Below are positions 33,311-41,821 of a stretch of 64,000 nucleotides of DNA, piece by piece. The notes beneath the pieces were generated by a model. It worked only from the letters and a program-made list of their open reading frames with translations, was not told the origin of the DNA and did not search any database. Source of the stretch: Chitinophagaceae bacterium (GTDB lineage: Bacteria; Bacteroidota; Bacteroidia; Chitinophagales; Chitinophagaceae); the NCBI GenBank assembly GCA_016787085.1, contig JAEUVJ010000006.1:1-64000 (forward strand). Direction: 5' to 3'. Each line of letters opens with the position of its first letter. Position 1 is the stretch's first letter. Position numbers and translations under genes: made by a program.

Positions 33311-35448
33311 TATTTATACTTTTTGAGCTGCTTTGCTTCCTCAGCAGTAGCAGGCATCAAACTTACGGCAGTTCCGCCACCCGGCGCTAATTTTAATTTC
33401 AGTTTGGCTTTATTATCTACTATAAATTTCTCGATTACGTAGGCTTCCGGGTTATCGTTCCAGCTTGCGTTGTCAGCATCCCGGTAAATCGTAGCAACAT
33501 ATTTCTTGCCAGCATCCAGGAAATCGAGACTGGTCACAAAATTTCTTGCCATTTCATCGGTGATAGCGCCTATGAACCAGCTCTCCTTTCCTTTGGCTTT
33601 ACGTGCCATAATGATATAATCACCCGGCTCTGCATCCAGTACTTTGGTATCATCCCAGTCAACAGCCACGTCTTTGATGAATTGAAAAGCGTCCATCTTT
33701 GCTTCATAGTTCTCCGGCAGATCCGCCGCCATCTGCAAAGGGCTATACATGGTAACGTAGAGGGCCAATTGCTTGGCCAGCGTGGTATGCACCTGCTCTT
33801 TTTTCTCCGGGTTATAATAGCTCATCTTTATTTTGAAGATACCGGGAGTATAGTCCATCGGGCCTCCCATGAGCCTGGTAAAAGGCAGTATCGTTTCATG
33901 ATCCGGCATGTTTCCTACGCTCCACGCATTGAATTCATTTCCTCTTGCCGCCTCACAAGCCAGGAAGTTGGGATAAGTACGGTGCAAACCTGTGGGACGA
34001 ACGGGTTCATGCATATCTACCATCAGTTGGTACCCGGCTAGTTTTTTAGTAACCCTTTCGTAATGACGTACCATCCATTGCCCGTCATGATGCTCACCTC
34101 TTGGAATGATCCGGCCTACATAGCCTGTTTTCACCGCGTCATAGCCATACTTTTTCATAAAACGATACGCTGTATCCATCCATCTTTCATAATTGGTGAC
34201 TGAGGCAGATGTTTCATGATGCATAATGATCTTCACGCCTTTTGACCGGGCATAAGCTGATAATTCATTTACATCAAAATCAGGGTAAGGCGTTACGAAA
34301 TCAAATACATCTTCTTTCCATTGACCGAACCAATCCTCCCATCCGGTATTCCAGCCTTCCACCAGCACACCTTCAATACCGTGTTTCGATGCAAAATCAA
34401 TATACTTCTTTACATTGGCCGTATTGGCGCCATGCGGCACTTTCGCAGCTTGCTGAGATCCTACCTGGCCGCCACTATAGTCCCAGCTCGATTTACCAAC
34501 ATGCATTTCCCACCATACCCCTACCATCTTCTGCGGTTTGATCCATGACGGGTCTTCAATTGCTGAAGGTTCATTCAGGTTCAGTATAAGTCGGGAAGCA
34601 AGTATGTCTGTAGCTTTGTCACTGATCACAATGGTGCGCCATGGTGTGACGGTTGGCGTTTGCAGATACGCCCTGTTGCCCTCTGCATCCGGAACGAGAT
34701 GGGCATTGAATATAAAAGATGATTTATCCAGCACCAGGTTCATTGCCGGGTAATTCACCAATGCCGCTTCATGTATATTGATGTAAAGCCCGTCATTCGA
34801 TTTCATCATCAGCGGGGTCTGCACAGCATTCTTATCAAAGAAAGTTTTGGCGTGTATCTCCTGCGCAAACCCGCCACCGGAAGCATCCGCCTGGCTTAGG
34901 TTACTGGTATAATAACCGTACTCATTGGTGTCATAGTCACCCGGTATCCAGAAGGCTTTATGATCACCGCTCATGCCGAACTGTGTCCGTTCTTCTCCCA
35001 CGATAAAATGATTGAGTTTATCCTGTTTAGGGAAGGCATAACGGAAACCAACACCATCATTAAAAACACGGAAAATTATATGGAGTATGATCCCTGATCC
35101 TGATTTGTCAGCGAGTTTTACAGAAAGTTGTTTGTAGTTATTACGAATGGAACTTTGTTCGCCCCATACCGGCTTCCAGGTTTCATCAACAGCGGAAGAG
35201 TCTGCTGCAACCAATGTAAATTTTGATAACGATACATCAGGTACATTCAGCCTGAAGCCAAGACCTGACGGGGCGATCACTGTTTTTCCTTTGTAAAAAA
35301 CCCTGTAACCAAGATCGCCATTATCACGGCTGTTTATCTCCAATTGTAAATTGCCATCGGGTGAACGAAGCTGAATGGACTGATCTGCGTGAACACAAAG
35401 AGCAATAGTAAGCGTCAGTAAACCGGCAAACAATCTTTTGGAGAACAT
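33310..35448 (-). CDS. Glycoside hydrolase family 97 (SusB-like alpha-glucosidase)
   Basis: This 712-residue exported enzyme has an N-terminal GH97 beta domain (about 22-280), a catalytic barrel ('GVLVEGWNTGWEDW', 'AVKTGYVG', 'MVDMHEPVRPTGLHRTYPNFLACEAARGNEF') and a C-terminal beta domain. The two Glu residues around 'CEAARGNE' suit acid and base roles, and the KTGYVG segment where retaining members have an Asp nucleophile suggests the inverting, SusB-type class (inference). It should act on alpha-glucans in the periplasm. It heads the operon with SemiSWEET, HAD and LemA genes. Confidence 0.9.
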   Translation of the reverse strand: MFSKRLFAGLLTLTIALCVHADQSIQLRSPDGNLQLEINSRDNGDLGYRVFYKGKTVIAPSGLGFRLNVPDVSLSKFTLVAADSSAVDETWKPVWGEQSSIRNNYKQLSVKLADKSGSGIILHIIFRVFNDGVGFRYAFPKQDKLNHFIVGEERTQFGMSGDHKAFWIPGDYDTNEYGYYTSNLSQADASGGGFAQEIHAKTFFDKNAVQTPLMMKSNDGLYINIHEAALVNYPAMNLVLDKSSFIFNAHLVPDAEGNRAYLQTPTVTPWRTIVISDKATDILASRLILNLNEPSAIEDPSWIKPQKMVGVWWEMHVGKSSWDYSGGQVGSQQAAKVPHGANTANVKKYIDFASKHGIEGVLVEGWNTGWEDWFGQWKEDVFDFVTPYPDFDVNELSAYARSKGVKIIMHHETSASVTNYERWMDTAYRFMKKYGYDAVKTGYVGRIIPRGEHHDGQWMVRHYERVTKKLAGYQLMVDMHEPVRPTGLHRTYPNFLACEAARGNEFNAWSVGNMPDHETILPFTRLMGGPMDYTPGIFKIKMSYYNPEKKEQVHTTLAKQLALYVTMYSPLQMAADLPENYEAKMDAFQFIKDVAVDWDDTKVLDAEPGDYIIMARKAKGKESWFIGAITDEMARNFVTSLDFLDAGKKYVATIYRDADNASWNDNPEAYVIEKFIVDNKAKLKLKLAPGGGTAVSLMPATAEEAKQLKKYK

Positions 35449-35498
35449 ATGTCAATGATTTGCCTGCGAAGATAGGAAGTATGTGTGTTTAATACATT

Positions 35499-36245
35499 CT
35501 ATCGTTTTTCAAATAACCACCACAAACGTTTCCGGGGTTTAACTTTATAATGTGTGCTGATATAATGGCTGATGTGGTCCATAGCCTCATCAATACTGTC
35601 TGTAAATAACAGGAGGTTCATATCTTCTTTGGAAATAGTCCCCTTCACAGCCATATCTTCGATAGCTTCCAGCAATTCCTGGTAATATTCTTTTCCAAAC
35701 AATACAATAGGGAACTTGGCGATGGTCTTTGTTTGCACCAGTGTCAGGGTTTCGAACAATTCATCCATAGTCCCAAAACCACCGGGAAGTATGACAAAGG
35801 CATAGGAATATTTTACCAGCAGCACCTTACGTACAAAGAAATGTTCAAACGTAATCGTCTTGTGCAGGTAGGGATTCGGTTTCTGTTCAAACGGCAATTG
35901 AATATTACAGCCCACTGACTGACCTCCGTTTTCGAAGGCACCGCGGTTGGCAGCTTCCATGATGCCGGGCCCGCCGCCCGTCATGGTGGTCATGCCCGTA
36001 GCAGCGATCCTTTTGCCGAATTCCCTTGCTTGTTGATAATAGATATGATCTTCTTTAAAACGGGCAGAACCGAATATTGTGATGCAGGGCCTAAGAAAAT
36101 GCATGGCCCTGAATCCTTTAATGAACTGCCGGAATACTCTCCAGGCAAATGCTAATTCATAACCACGGCTCTTGGGCCCTTCCAAATAAACATGCGCTTT
36201 GGCAGGAATGATCGTTTCTGTTTTCGGCCTGGACATTGCTTCCAT
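35499..36245 (-). CDS. LOG-family Rossmann protein (TIGR00730)
   Basis: From the ATG at 36245 the protein has 248 residues. It has 'ITIFGSARF', 'MTGGGPGIMEAANRGAFENGG' and the PGGxGTxxE motif in 'LPGGFGTMDELFE', which mark the lysine decarboxylase-like/LOG nucleoside monophosphate phosphoribohydrolase family. The cognate reaction is release of a base from a nucleotide, not decarboxylation. I rejected the longer start at 36296 because it runs into the divergent xth gene. Confidence 0.85.
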   Translation of the reverse strand: MEAMSRPKTETIIPAKAHVYLEGPKSRGYELAFAWRVFRQFIKGFRAMHFLRPCITIFGSARFKEDHIYYQQAREFGKRIAATGMTTMTGGGPGIMEAANRGAFENGGQSVGCNIQLPFEQKPNPYLHKTITFEHFFVRKVLLVKYSYAFVILPGGFGTMDELFETLTLVQTKTIAKFPIVLFGKEYYQELLEAIEDMAVKGTISKEDMNLLLFTDSIDEAMDHISHYISTHYKVKPRKRLWWLFEKR

Positions 36246-36285
36246 AGTATGCAGTATATTGCCTGCAAAATAAGGACATATTACC

Positions 36286-37053
36286 ATGCGCATCATCAGT
36301 TATAATGTTAATGGCATCAGGGCAGCCATTAATAAGGGCTTTTTAGATTGGTTAAAAACTAACCCTGCAGATGTGATATGTGTGCAGGAAACAAAGGCAT
36401 TAAAGGAGAATGTTGATCATACACCCTTTCATGATCTGGGTTATCAGGATTACTGGTTCAGTGCACAGAAAAAAGGGTATAGCGGTGTGGCGGTGTTCAC
36501 CAAAATAAAACCGGATAATGTAGAATACGGTACCGGCCATAAAGTAAGCGATGATGAAGGACGGGTACTGCAACTCGACTTTGGAGAAATCAGGCTGATC
36601 AATGCTTATTTTCCTTCCGGTACCAGTGGCGATGAAAGACAAAGCTTCAAATATGTCTGGCTGGATGAATTTTATGCTTACCTGAATAAGTTGAAGAAAA
36701 AATACCCGCAATTAATACTCTGCGGTGACTATAATATTGCCCATAAAGAGATTGACATTCACGACCCGAAAGGCAATAAGAACTCTTCCGGCTTTTTACC
36801 GGATGAAAGAGCCTGGATGGACAAGTTCTTTAAACACGGATGGATAGATACATTCAGAGAATTTCACGCTGAACCGCACCGCTACAGCTGGTGGAGCCAG
36901 CGTTTCCCGACCGTCAGGTTACAGAACAAAGGCTGGCGGATTGATTATATCAATGTTACGGAGAACCTGAAAAAGAGCCTGAAAGATGCGGAAATATACC
37001 CGGATATAAAACATAGTGATCATTGTCCTGTTTATATGGATATAAAGATCTGA
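36286..37053 (+). CDS. xth: Exodeoxyribonuclease III (AP endonuclease)
   Basis: This 255-residue enzyme starts 'MRIISYNVNGIRAAINKGF' with the Asn of motif I, then 'ICVQETKA' (metal Glu), 'ILCGDYNIAHKEID' and the final 'HSDHCPVY' with the catalytic Asp-His pair. It repairs abasic sites and 3'-blocked ends. Only 7 bp separate it from the DUF4286 gene, so the two form an operon. Confidence 0.94.
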   Translation: MRIISYNVNGIRAAINKGFLDWLKTNPADVICVQETKALKENVDHTPFHDLGYQDYWFSAQKKGYSGVAVFTKIKPDNVEYGTGHKVSDDEGRVLQLDFGEIRLINAYFPSGTSGDERQSFKYVWLDEFYAYLNKLKKKYPQLILCGDYNIAHKEIDIHDPKGNKNSSGFLPDERAWMDKFFKHGWIDTFREFHAEPHRYSWWSQRFPTVRLQNKGWRIDYINVTENLKKSLKDAEIYPDIKHSDHCPVYMDIKI

Positions 37054-37060
37054 AGCGCTT

Positions 37061-37369
37061 ATGATCGTTTATAACGTAACCACGAAAGTGGAACATGGAA
37101 TTGCCGGTGCATGGTTGCAATGGCTGAAAGAGGAGCATATCCCCGAACTGGTAGCAACCGGTTGTTTTACCCATGCTGTGATATTGCGGTTGACGGAGAC
37201 AGATGAAACAGAAGGGCCGACCTATGCTGTACAATACCATACACAAAGCAAAGAACTGTATAACCGTTATATTGAAATATACGCTGATGCGATGCGGAAA
37301 AAAGCAACGGATAAATGGGGTAATAGATTCATCTCATTCCGGACAGTTATGACGGTGGTGGACAACTGA
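37061..37369 (+). CDS. DUF4286 family protein
   Basis: This 102-residue protein reads 'MIVYNVTTKVEHGIAGAWLQWLKEEHIPE' and 'TYAVQYHTQSKELYNRYIEIYA', the pattern of DUF4286, a small ferredoxin-like fold protein found in this phylum. Function unknown. It is second in the xth operon. Confidence 0.82.
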   Translation: MIVYNVTTKVEHGIAGAWLQWLKEEHIPELVATGCFTHAVILRLTETDETEGPTYAVQYHTQSKELYNRYIEIYADAMRKKATDKWGNRFISFRTVMTVVDN

Positions 37370-37495
37370 AATAAAAACACGTTCAGTGCCGGGGGGCAGG
37401 AAATTGCCAGAAAAAGAAATGCAGAATATGCTAAAACCCTTACCCCATGCGGGTTCTGCAATAGAAAAAATGATCACCGATTTACTTACTTTTTT

Positions 37496-37525
37496 TTTGC
37501 CGGAACCAAAATCCGTCTAATTTTG
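37496..37525 (+). promoter_or_regulatory. Bacteroidota promoter of the HU gene
   Basis: TTTG (37496-37499) and TAATTTTG (37518-37525) match the -33 and -7 consensus with an 18-bp spacer. It lies 33 bp before the HU ATG and is the clearest such promoter in the window. Confidence 0.65.
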
Positions 37526-37557
37526 TCGCCGTTTCTCAAACAACTAAAATCCCATTT

Positions 37558-37827
37558 ATGAACAAAGCAGAACTGATCGCAAAAGTAGCAGATGATGCAG
37601 GCGTTACCAAGACACAGGCGAATGCGGCATTGGATTCTTTCATTGAAGCAGTGACCAAGACATTGAAAGGCGGCGGCAAGGTTACCCTGGTAGGCTTTGG
37701 TACTTTTACTGTATCTAAAAGAAAAGCCCGGAAAGGACGTAACCCGCAGACCGGAGAAGAGATCAATATCAAAGCCAGGAAAGTGGCCCGCTTTAAAGCC
37801 GGTAAAGAGTTAGCCGCTAAACTGTAA
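37558..37827 (+). CDS. HU-family DNA-binding protein
   Basis: This 89-residue protein is a standard HU: 'MNKAELIAKVADDAGVTKTQANAALDSF', the flexible arm 'GRNPQTGEEINIKA' with its Pro tip, and a Lys-rich C-terminus. It bends DNA nonspecifically and shapes the nucleoid. It has its own promoter and a terminator. Confidence 0.95.
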   Translation: MNKAELIAKVADDAGVTKTQANAALDSFIEAVTKTLKGGGKVTLVGFGTFTVSKRKARKGRNPQTGEEINIKARKVARFKAGKELAAKL

Positions 37828-37845
37828 TGGTACCCTTACCTTTTT

Positions 37846-37879
37846 AAAAAGCTCCGACTCAGCAGGGAAGGAGCTTTTT
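37846..37879. terminator. Terminator after the HU gene
   Basis: AAAAAGCTCC and GGAGCTTTTT form a 10-bp stem with a 14-nt loop. Confidence 0.7.
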
Positions 37880-37927
37880 GCTAAAGACATGTAACTTTGA
37901 CTATTCATCAACAGAAAAAACAACACT

Positions 37928-38044
37928 ATGGGAAGAGGTGATAAGAAAACCGCAAAAGGAAAACGCTTTAAGGGATCATTCGGTAAAAGCCGCCCGGCTA
38001 AAACGGCAGCTGCTAAAAAGAAGGCCGCTAAAAAAAGCAAGTAA
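37928..38044 (+). CDS. 30S ribosomal protein THX (bTHX)
   Basis: The 38-residue ORF reads MGRGDKKTAKGKRFKGSFGK followed by an Ala/Lys-rich tail. The MGRGDKKTxKGK...GSFGxxRP pattern is that of bTHX, a tiny basic protein of the small ribosomal subunit found in Thermus and in Bacteroidota. It is shorter than most automatic gene finders accept. It sits between the HU terminator and its own perfect hairpin terminator, so it is a single-gene unit. Confidence 0.9.
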   Translation: MGRGDKKTAKGKRFKGSFGKSRPAKTAAAKKKAAKKSK

Positions 38045-38100
38045 CCGGATGATAGAAAAACCGGGCTTGCAAGCCATCGGCCGGTTGACAACATTCTTAC

Positions 38101-38133
38101 AATAAGAAAAGCCCTTTAAGGGCTTTTCTTATT
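38101..38133. terminator. Terminator after the THX gene
   Basis: AATAAGAAAAGCCC and GGGCTTTTCTTATT form a 14-bp stem with almost no loop and flanking A/T tracts. Confidence 0.8.
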
Positions 38134-38272
38134 GGGCATACCCGCATCCTCCCTGCCTGCTCAAAGGATATCCTGATACATATTTTATCGTACTTTTCAT
38201 CATCAATAGATATTCTCGCTAAGACTATTTTGTAGATAATTGCCGTTTTCCCGGTAAAAACTATTGCTATAT

Positions 38273-39199
38273 ATGAAAAGAAAAACCTTTCTGCAGCATA
38301 CGGCCGGCATCATTGGTGCGGGTGTTTTGCCATCCATCGCTTTTGCCGGTGAAAATAATAAGCCGGGAAAGATACGGTTTGCCTTTCTTACGGACATTCA
38401 TGTAAAGCCCGACAGGACTGCTGAAGCGGGTATGGCTAACGCCCTACACCATGCCCAGTTGCTTAAACCACGGGTGGACTTTATCATCAATGGCGGTGAC
38501 TCCATCATGGACAGTCTTGACGCCAATAAACAGGCAACACAAACACAATGGGACCTTTTTCATTCCATTCTTAAAAAGGAAAACAGCCTGCCGGTCTATC
38601 ATTGTATCGGTAATCATGATGTATGGGGCTGGTTCATCAAAAATGATAAGCCGGAAGCGGATAAGTTATATGGCAAGCAGTGGGCGGTGGAAACGTTGCA
38701 ATTGCCAAAGCGATACTACAGTTTTACAAAAGACAGGTGGCATTTTATTGTTTTGGATAGTACACAGCTAAACCCTGCAGGTGGTTATATTGCTTACCTT
38801 GATCCGGAACAACTCGACTGGGTAAAGCAGGAACTGGGGCAGATGAAGGATAAGTTCATCTGTTTTGTGTCACATATCCCGATCCTGTCCATCTGCGCTG
38901 GTTTGTTCTTTAATAAAACAGAGACAAACGGAGACCTGAAGATCCAGCGTAACCTGATGCATACAGACTTTATTTCGTTGAAACCTTTGTTTATGCAATA
39001 CCCTAATATTAAAGTTTGTCTCAGCGGGCATATACACCTGCAGGATGAACTGGATTATCTTGGGGTTAAATATTATTGTAATGGCGCCGTATCCGGCAAC
39101 TGGTGGAAGGGATCATTCCAGGAGTTTGCTCCTGCCTACGCTGTTGTCGAACTCTATCACGACGGAACATCTTCAAGGAGAATGGTGAATTATCAATAA
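38273..39199 (+). CDS. Exported metallophosphoesterase
   Basis: From the ATG at 38273 the protein has 308 residues. It starts with a signal peptide of KRKTFLQ type ending near SIAFA, and has all calcineurin-like motifs: 'FLTDIHV', 'INGGDSIMD', 'CIGNHDVWG', 'VSHIPI' and 'LSGHIHL'. The substrate could be a phosphodiester or cyclic nucleotide; none is indicated. It is tail to tail with the PfkB gene, with a 7-bp overlap of the 3' ends. Confidence 0.88.
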   Translation: MKRKTFLQHTAGIIGAGVLPSIAFAGENNKPGKIRFAFLTDIHVKPDRTAEAGMANALHHAQLLKPRVDFIINGGDSIMDSLDANKQATQTQWDLFHSILKKENSLPVYHCIGNHDVWGWFIKNDKPEADKLYGKQWAVETLQLPKRYYSFTKDRWHFIVLDSTQLNPAGGYIAYLDPEQLDWVKQELGQMKDKFICFVSHIPILSICAGLFFNKTETNGDLKIQRNLMHTDFISLKPLFMQYPNIKVCLSGHIHLQDELDYLGVKYYCNGAVSGNWWKGSFQEFAPAYAVVELYHDGTSSRRMVNYQ

Positions 39200-40140
39200 G
39201 TTTCACCGGTGTGAATGACAGCGAGCAATCTTTCTGTTTCAATTTTACTGCAAAGTTCTGTGCCGGGATGCAATGTAGCAGCAGTTCCGGCAGCGACTCC
39301 GTATTCCAGCGCTGTTTCAAGACTCTTCCCGGTTGATAAAGCATAGACTATCCCGGCCACCATACTATCTCCGGCACCAACTGTACTTTTTACCTCTACA
39401 GGCGGTGGAACAATTTTTTTCATAAGATCACTTGTAAATAGCATAGCGCCTTTATCACCCATGGATACGACAAGTACTTCACAGTTGCCCCTTGTAATAA
39501 CCTGTTTTGCTACTGCTTCAATTTCATTTTCCTGCAGGTAATGATTGCTGTTAACCAATGAACTTAATTCGCCAAGATTAGGCTTGAGTAAATACACCCC
39601 TTCTTTCGCTGCCTGTTTCAGCGCTTCACCGGAGGTATCCACAACAAATTTTGCTTTTTTGGTCCTGGCAATAATGGCTAACCGGGCATAGATATCATCG
39701 GGCACACCCGGAGGCAGGCTGCCACTGGCTACTATGAATTCAACATCCTTTGAGTTTTCAACGGCCTGCAAACATTCTTTCCATTCATTTTCGGAAAGCG
39801 GGGTAGCCGGCATATTAAAACGATATTGTTTACTAGTCTTTTCTTCCAGTATGACAATATTTTCCCTGGTGTCGTTAGCACTTTCAACAATAATAACGGG
39901 TATATTTTCTTTTGCCAGTAATGCGTTAAATGCTTTTCCGGTGTACCCGCCCGCAGGATAAACAGCGGTGGCCATGCCACCGAGTTTTTTGATAGCCCGG
40001 GCTACATTGATACCCCCGCCACCAGGATCCAGTTCAGGCTGACTGCATTTCAGTTTTTTGGAAGGGATCAGTTCAGGCACGGTTGTGCTTTTATCAATAC
40101 AGGGACTGAAGGTGAGTGTAAGAACAGAAGGCATGATCAT
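39193..40140 (-). CDS. PfkB-family kinase, 1-phosphofructokinase type
   Basis: This 315-residue kinase has 'LDPGGGGINVARAIKKLGG' near residue 36, 'SGSLPPGVP' and the catalytic anion hole 'VGAGDSMVAGIVYAL'. The GGKG-like N-terminal pattern is that of the hexose-phosphate kinases (FruK, LacC, Pfk2), not the 2-keto-3-deoxygluconate kinases. It lies beside the LacI gene of the pectin locus, but whether it works in that pathway is open. A Pfk2-like role in glycolysis is also possible. Confidence 0.85.
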   Translation of the reverse strand: MIMPSVLTLTFSPCIDKSTTVPELIPSKKLKCSQPELDPGGGGINVARAIKKLGGMATAVYPAGGYTGKAFNALLAKENIPVIIVESANDTRENIVILEEKTSKQYRFNMPATPLSENEWKECLQAVENSKDVEFIVASGSLPPGVPDDIYARLAIIARTKKAKFVVDTSGEALKQAAKEGVYLLKPNLGELSSLVNSNHYLQENEIEAVAKQVITRGNCEVLVVSMGDKGAMLFTSDLMKKIVPPPVEVKSTVGAGDSMVAGIVYALSTGKSLETALEYGVAAGTAATLHPGTELCSKIETERLLAVIHTGETY

Positions 40141-40192
40141 TTATTTAGGTCATGCAAATTTCCTTTGTCTTTTGTTACCGCAATGAGGAATT

Positions 40193-41248
40193 TCAGCGGA
40201 TGATTACAGGTCTGTCTTTTTTATTGACAGATGATTCCCGGAGGATCAGTTGCGGGGCCAGTGTCTTTGTTTCAAACTCGGTGACAGGTCTTTTGCTTTC
40301 GATAAGCTGCAGCAGCAGACCGGTGGCTATCTCGCCCATTTCAAAAGCCGGTTGTTTGATGATAGATAAAGGCGGCCCTATTAATTCTGTAAGGTCGGAA
40401 TTGGAAAAACCGATAAGCCCGATCTCATCAGGTACCGCTATTTCCCTGGATTTTAGAATACGAAAACAACCGGTAGTGATCTTATCCGAAAGCGCCAGGA
40501 TGGCGTCGGGCTTTGTCTTTTGTTCCAATAGACCGCTGACGGCTTCTTCTACTTCAGATAATATCAGTCCGCCGTGCGCACAATGCCGGATAAAAGAATC
40601 TTTTTCTTTAATACCCTGATCTGCCAATGCGGCTTTGTATCCTGCTACCCTCTCCCGGGATATTGACAGGACCTCGCTGTTCGCAATAGCAGCGATTTGC
40701 TTAAAACCTTTTTCGATCAGGTGACGGGTAGCATTATAAGCCCCCTGGTAATTATCTACAGTTACTTTATGTGTATCTATATCTGTCACTACCCGGTCAA
40801 AGAAAACGATCGGCATTCCTTTATCATGCAGGTCTTTGAAGTTGCGGAAATCTTTGGTTTCCGAAGCTACAGAAACGATCAGCCCGTCAATAGAACGGGA
40901 AGTGAGATAGTTCAGGTGGATCTGTTCCCTCTCAAACGATTCCCGGCTCTGGGAAATGATAACGTTGTACCCGTTCTTATACGCAATGGATTCTATGCCG
41001 TCAATGGCCTGTGAAAAAAAACTGTTGGCGATCTCTGCTACGATGACGCCGATAGAGCGGCTCCTTCTTTCACGGAGGCTGAGGGCGATGGGGTTGGGAT
41101 GATAGTTGATCTTTTCTGCATATTCCAGCACCAGTTTTTTGGTCTCCGGGCTGATCTCATAACTATCCCTCAATGCCCTTGACACAGTGGATGTAGAAAG
41201 ACCAAGTGCCTTAGCAATGTCTTTTATGGTGACAGCTTCAAATTTCAT
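40193..41248 (-). CDS. LacI-family transcriptional regulator of the pectin locus
   Basis: From the ATG at 41248 the protein has 351 residues. It starts 'VTIKDIAKALGLSTSTVSRALRDSYEISPET', a standard LacI HTH plus hinge, and continues as a periplasmic-binding-like effector domain ('SIGVIVAEIANSFFSQAIDGIE', 'IGLIGFSNSDLTELIGPPLS'). It is divergent from susC, and palindromes CGTTnCCGGnAACG lie at 41440 and 56271 in front of the two main pectin units. The effector is probably a galacturonate-derived sugar (inference). I rejected the start at 41320 because its 24 extra residues precede the HTH without homology. Confidence 0.9.
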   Translation of the reverse strand: MKFEAVTIKDIAKALGLSTSTVSRALRDSYEISPETKKLVLEYAEKINYHPNPIALSLRERRSRSIGVIVAEIANSFFSQAIDGIESIAYKNGYNVIISQSRESFEREQIHLNYLTSRSIDGLIVSVASETKDFRNFKDLHDKGMPIVFFDRVVTDIDTHKVTVDNYQGAYNATRHLIEKGFKQIAAIANSEVLSISRERVAGYKAALADQGIKEKDSFIRHCAHGGLILSEVEEAVSGLLEQKTKPDAILALSDKITTGCFRILKSREIAVPDEIGLIGFSNSDLTELIGPPLSIIKQPAFEMGEIATGLLLQLIESKRPVTEFETKTLAPQLILRESSVNKKDRPVIIR

Positions 41249-41821
41249 CGGGCAATCTCTGAGGTTGATTAATTCGCAAGCAGGATAAAGATACAACTTT
41301 GACATCAGCAGGGTGAACATAGCTGCATGGCGGCTGATAGTGCAGGGCCACCGGGCGATGTAAAAAATAAGAGACCCCTGTCTTTATAGAATACGAGAAC
41401 CATGACAGACCGGGATTGATAACCCATTAAAAATGATAACGTTGCCGGGAACGATTGCGTAAATAAATCGGTATAAACCCTTCTGTACCAGCAGAGTTCT
41501 GCTTAGCATTGTTCTGGCTTTTGGCAAATGATAGTATCCAATTCAGAAACCGAAAGCCGGATTGCTTAAGAAAATGCTTGCCGGAATGAAAGGAATGCTT
41601 GGCTATACTGTTCTGTCGAAAAGGCCATTGTTGCCTGTAAAAGGATCTTACCTTCTCTTTCCATTTTTCATACGCATTTTCATATCTGGATTTTCCCGTG
41701 TTCGCCTGTCAGCAAGCAGGTGTATCATCCTTATTGAAAACTTTCCGATAACTGTTCGCCGGGATCATGCCTGTGCGGATAAATTTTAAGGCTTTGAAAT
41801 GCTCTATTAAAAAACTGCGTT
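41249..41821. other. 573-bp divergent region with long susC leader
   Basis: The region holds the LacI operator at 41440 and then about 370 bases before the susC ATG. I see no convincing small gene in it (the 75-codon ORF at 41562 has no features), no riboswitch core and no strong terminator. A long untranslated leader or a second promoter near susC are both possible. Confidence 0.5.
41440..41467 (+). promoter_or_regulatory. LacI operator upstream of susC
   Basis: CGTTGCCGGGAACG (41440-41453) is a near-perfect 14-bp palindrome with central CCGG, followed after one base by TTGCGTAAATAAA. The same 28-bp layout occurs at 56271. The TTG may be a -33 element, so a bound repressor would block the promoter. 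Confidence 0.6.

Noticed and set aside
41562..41789. 75-codon ORF in the susC leader
   Set aside because: It has no domain, signal peptide or coupling, and its sequence looks random. It is treated as part of the leader.
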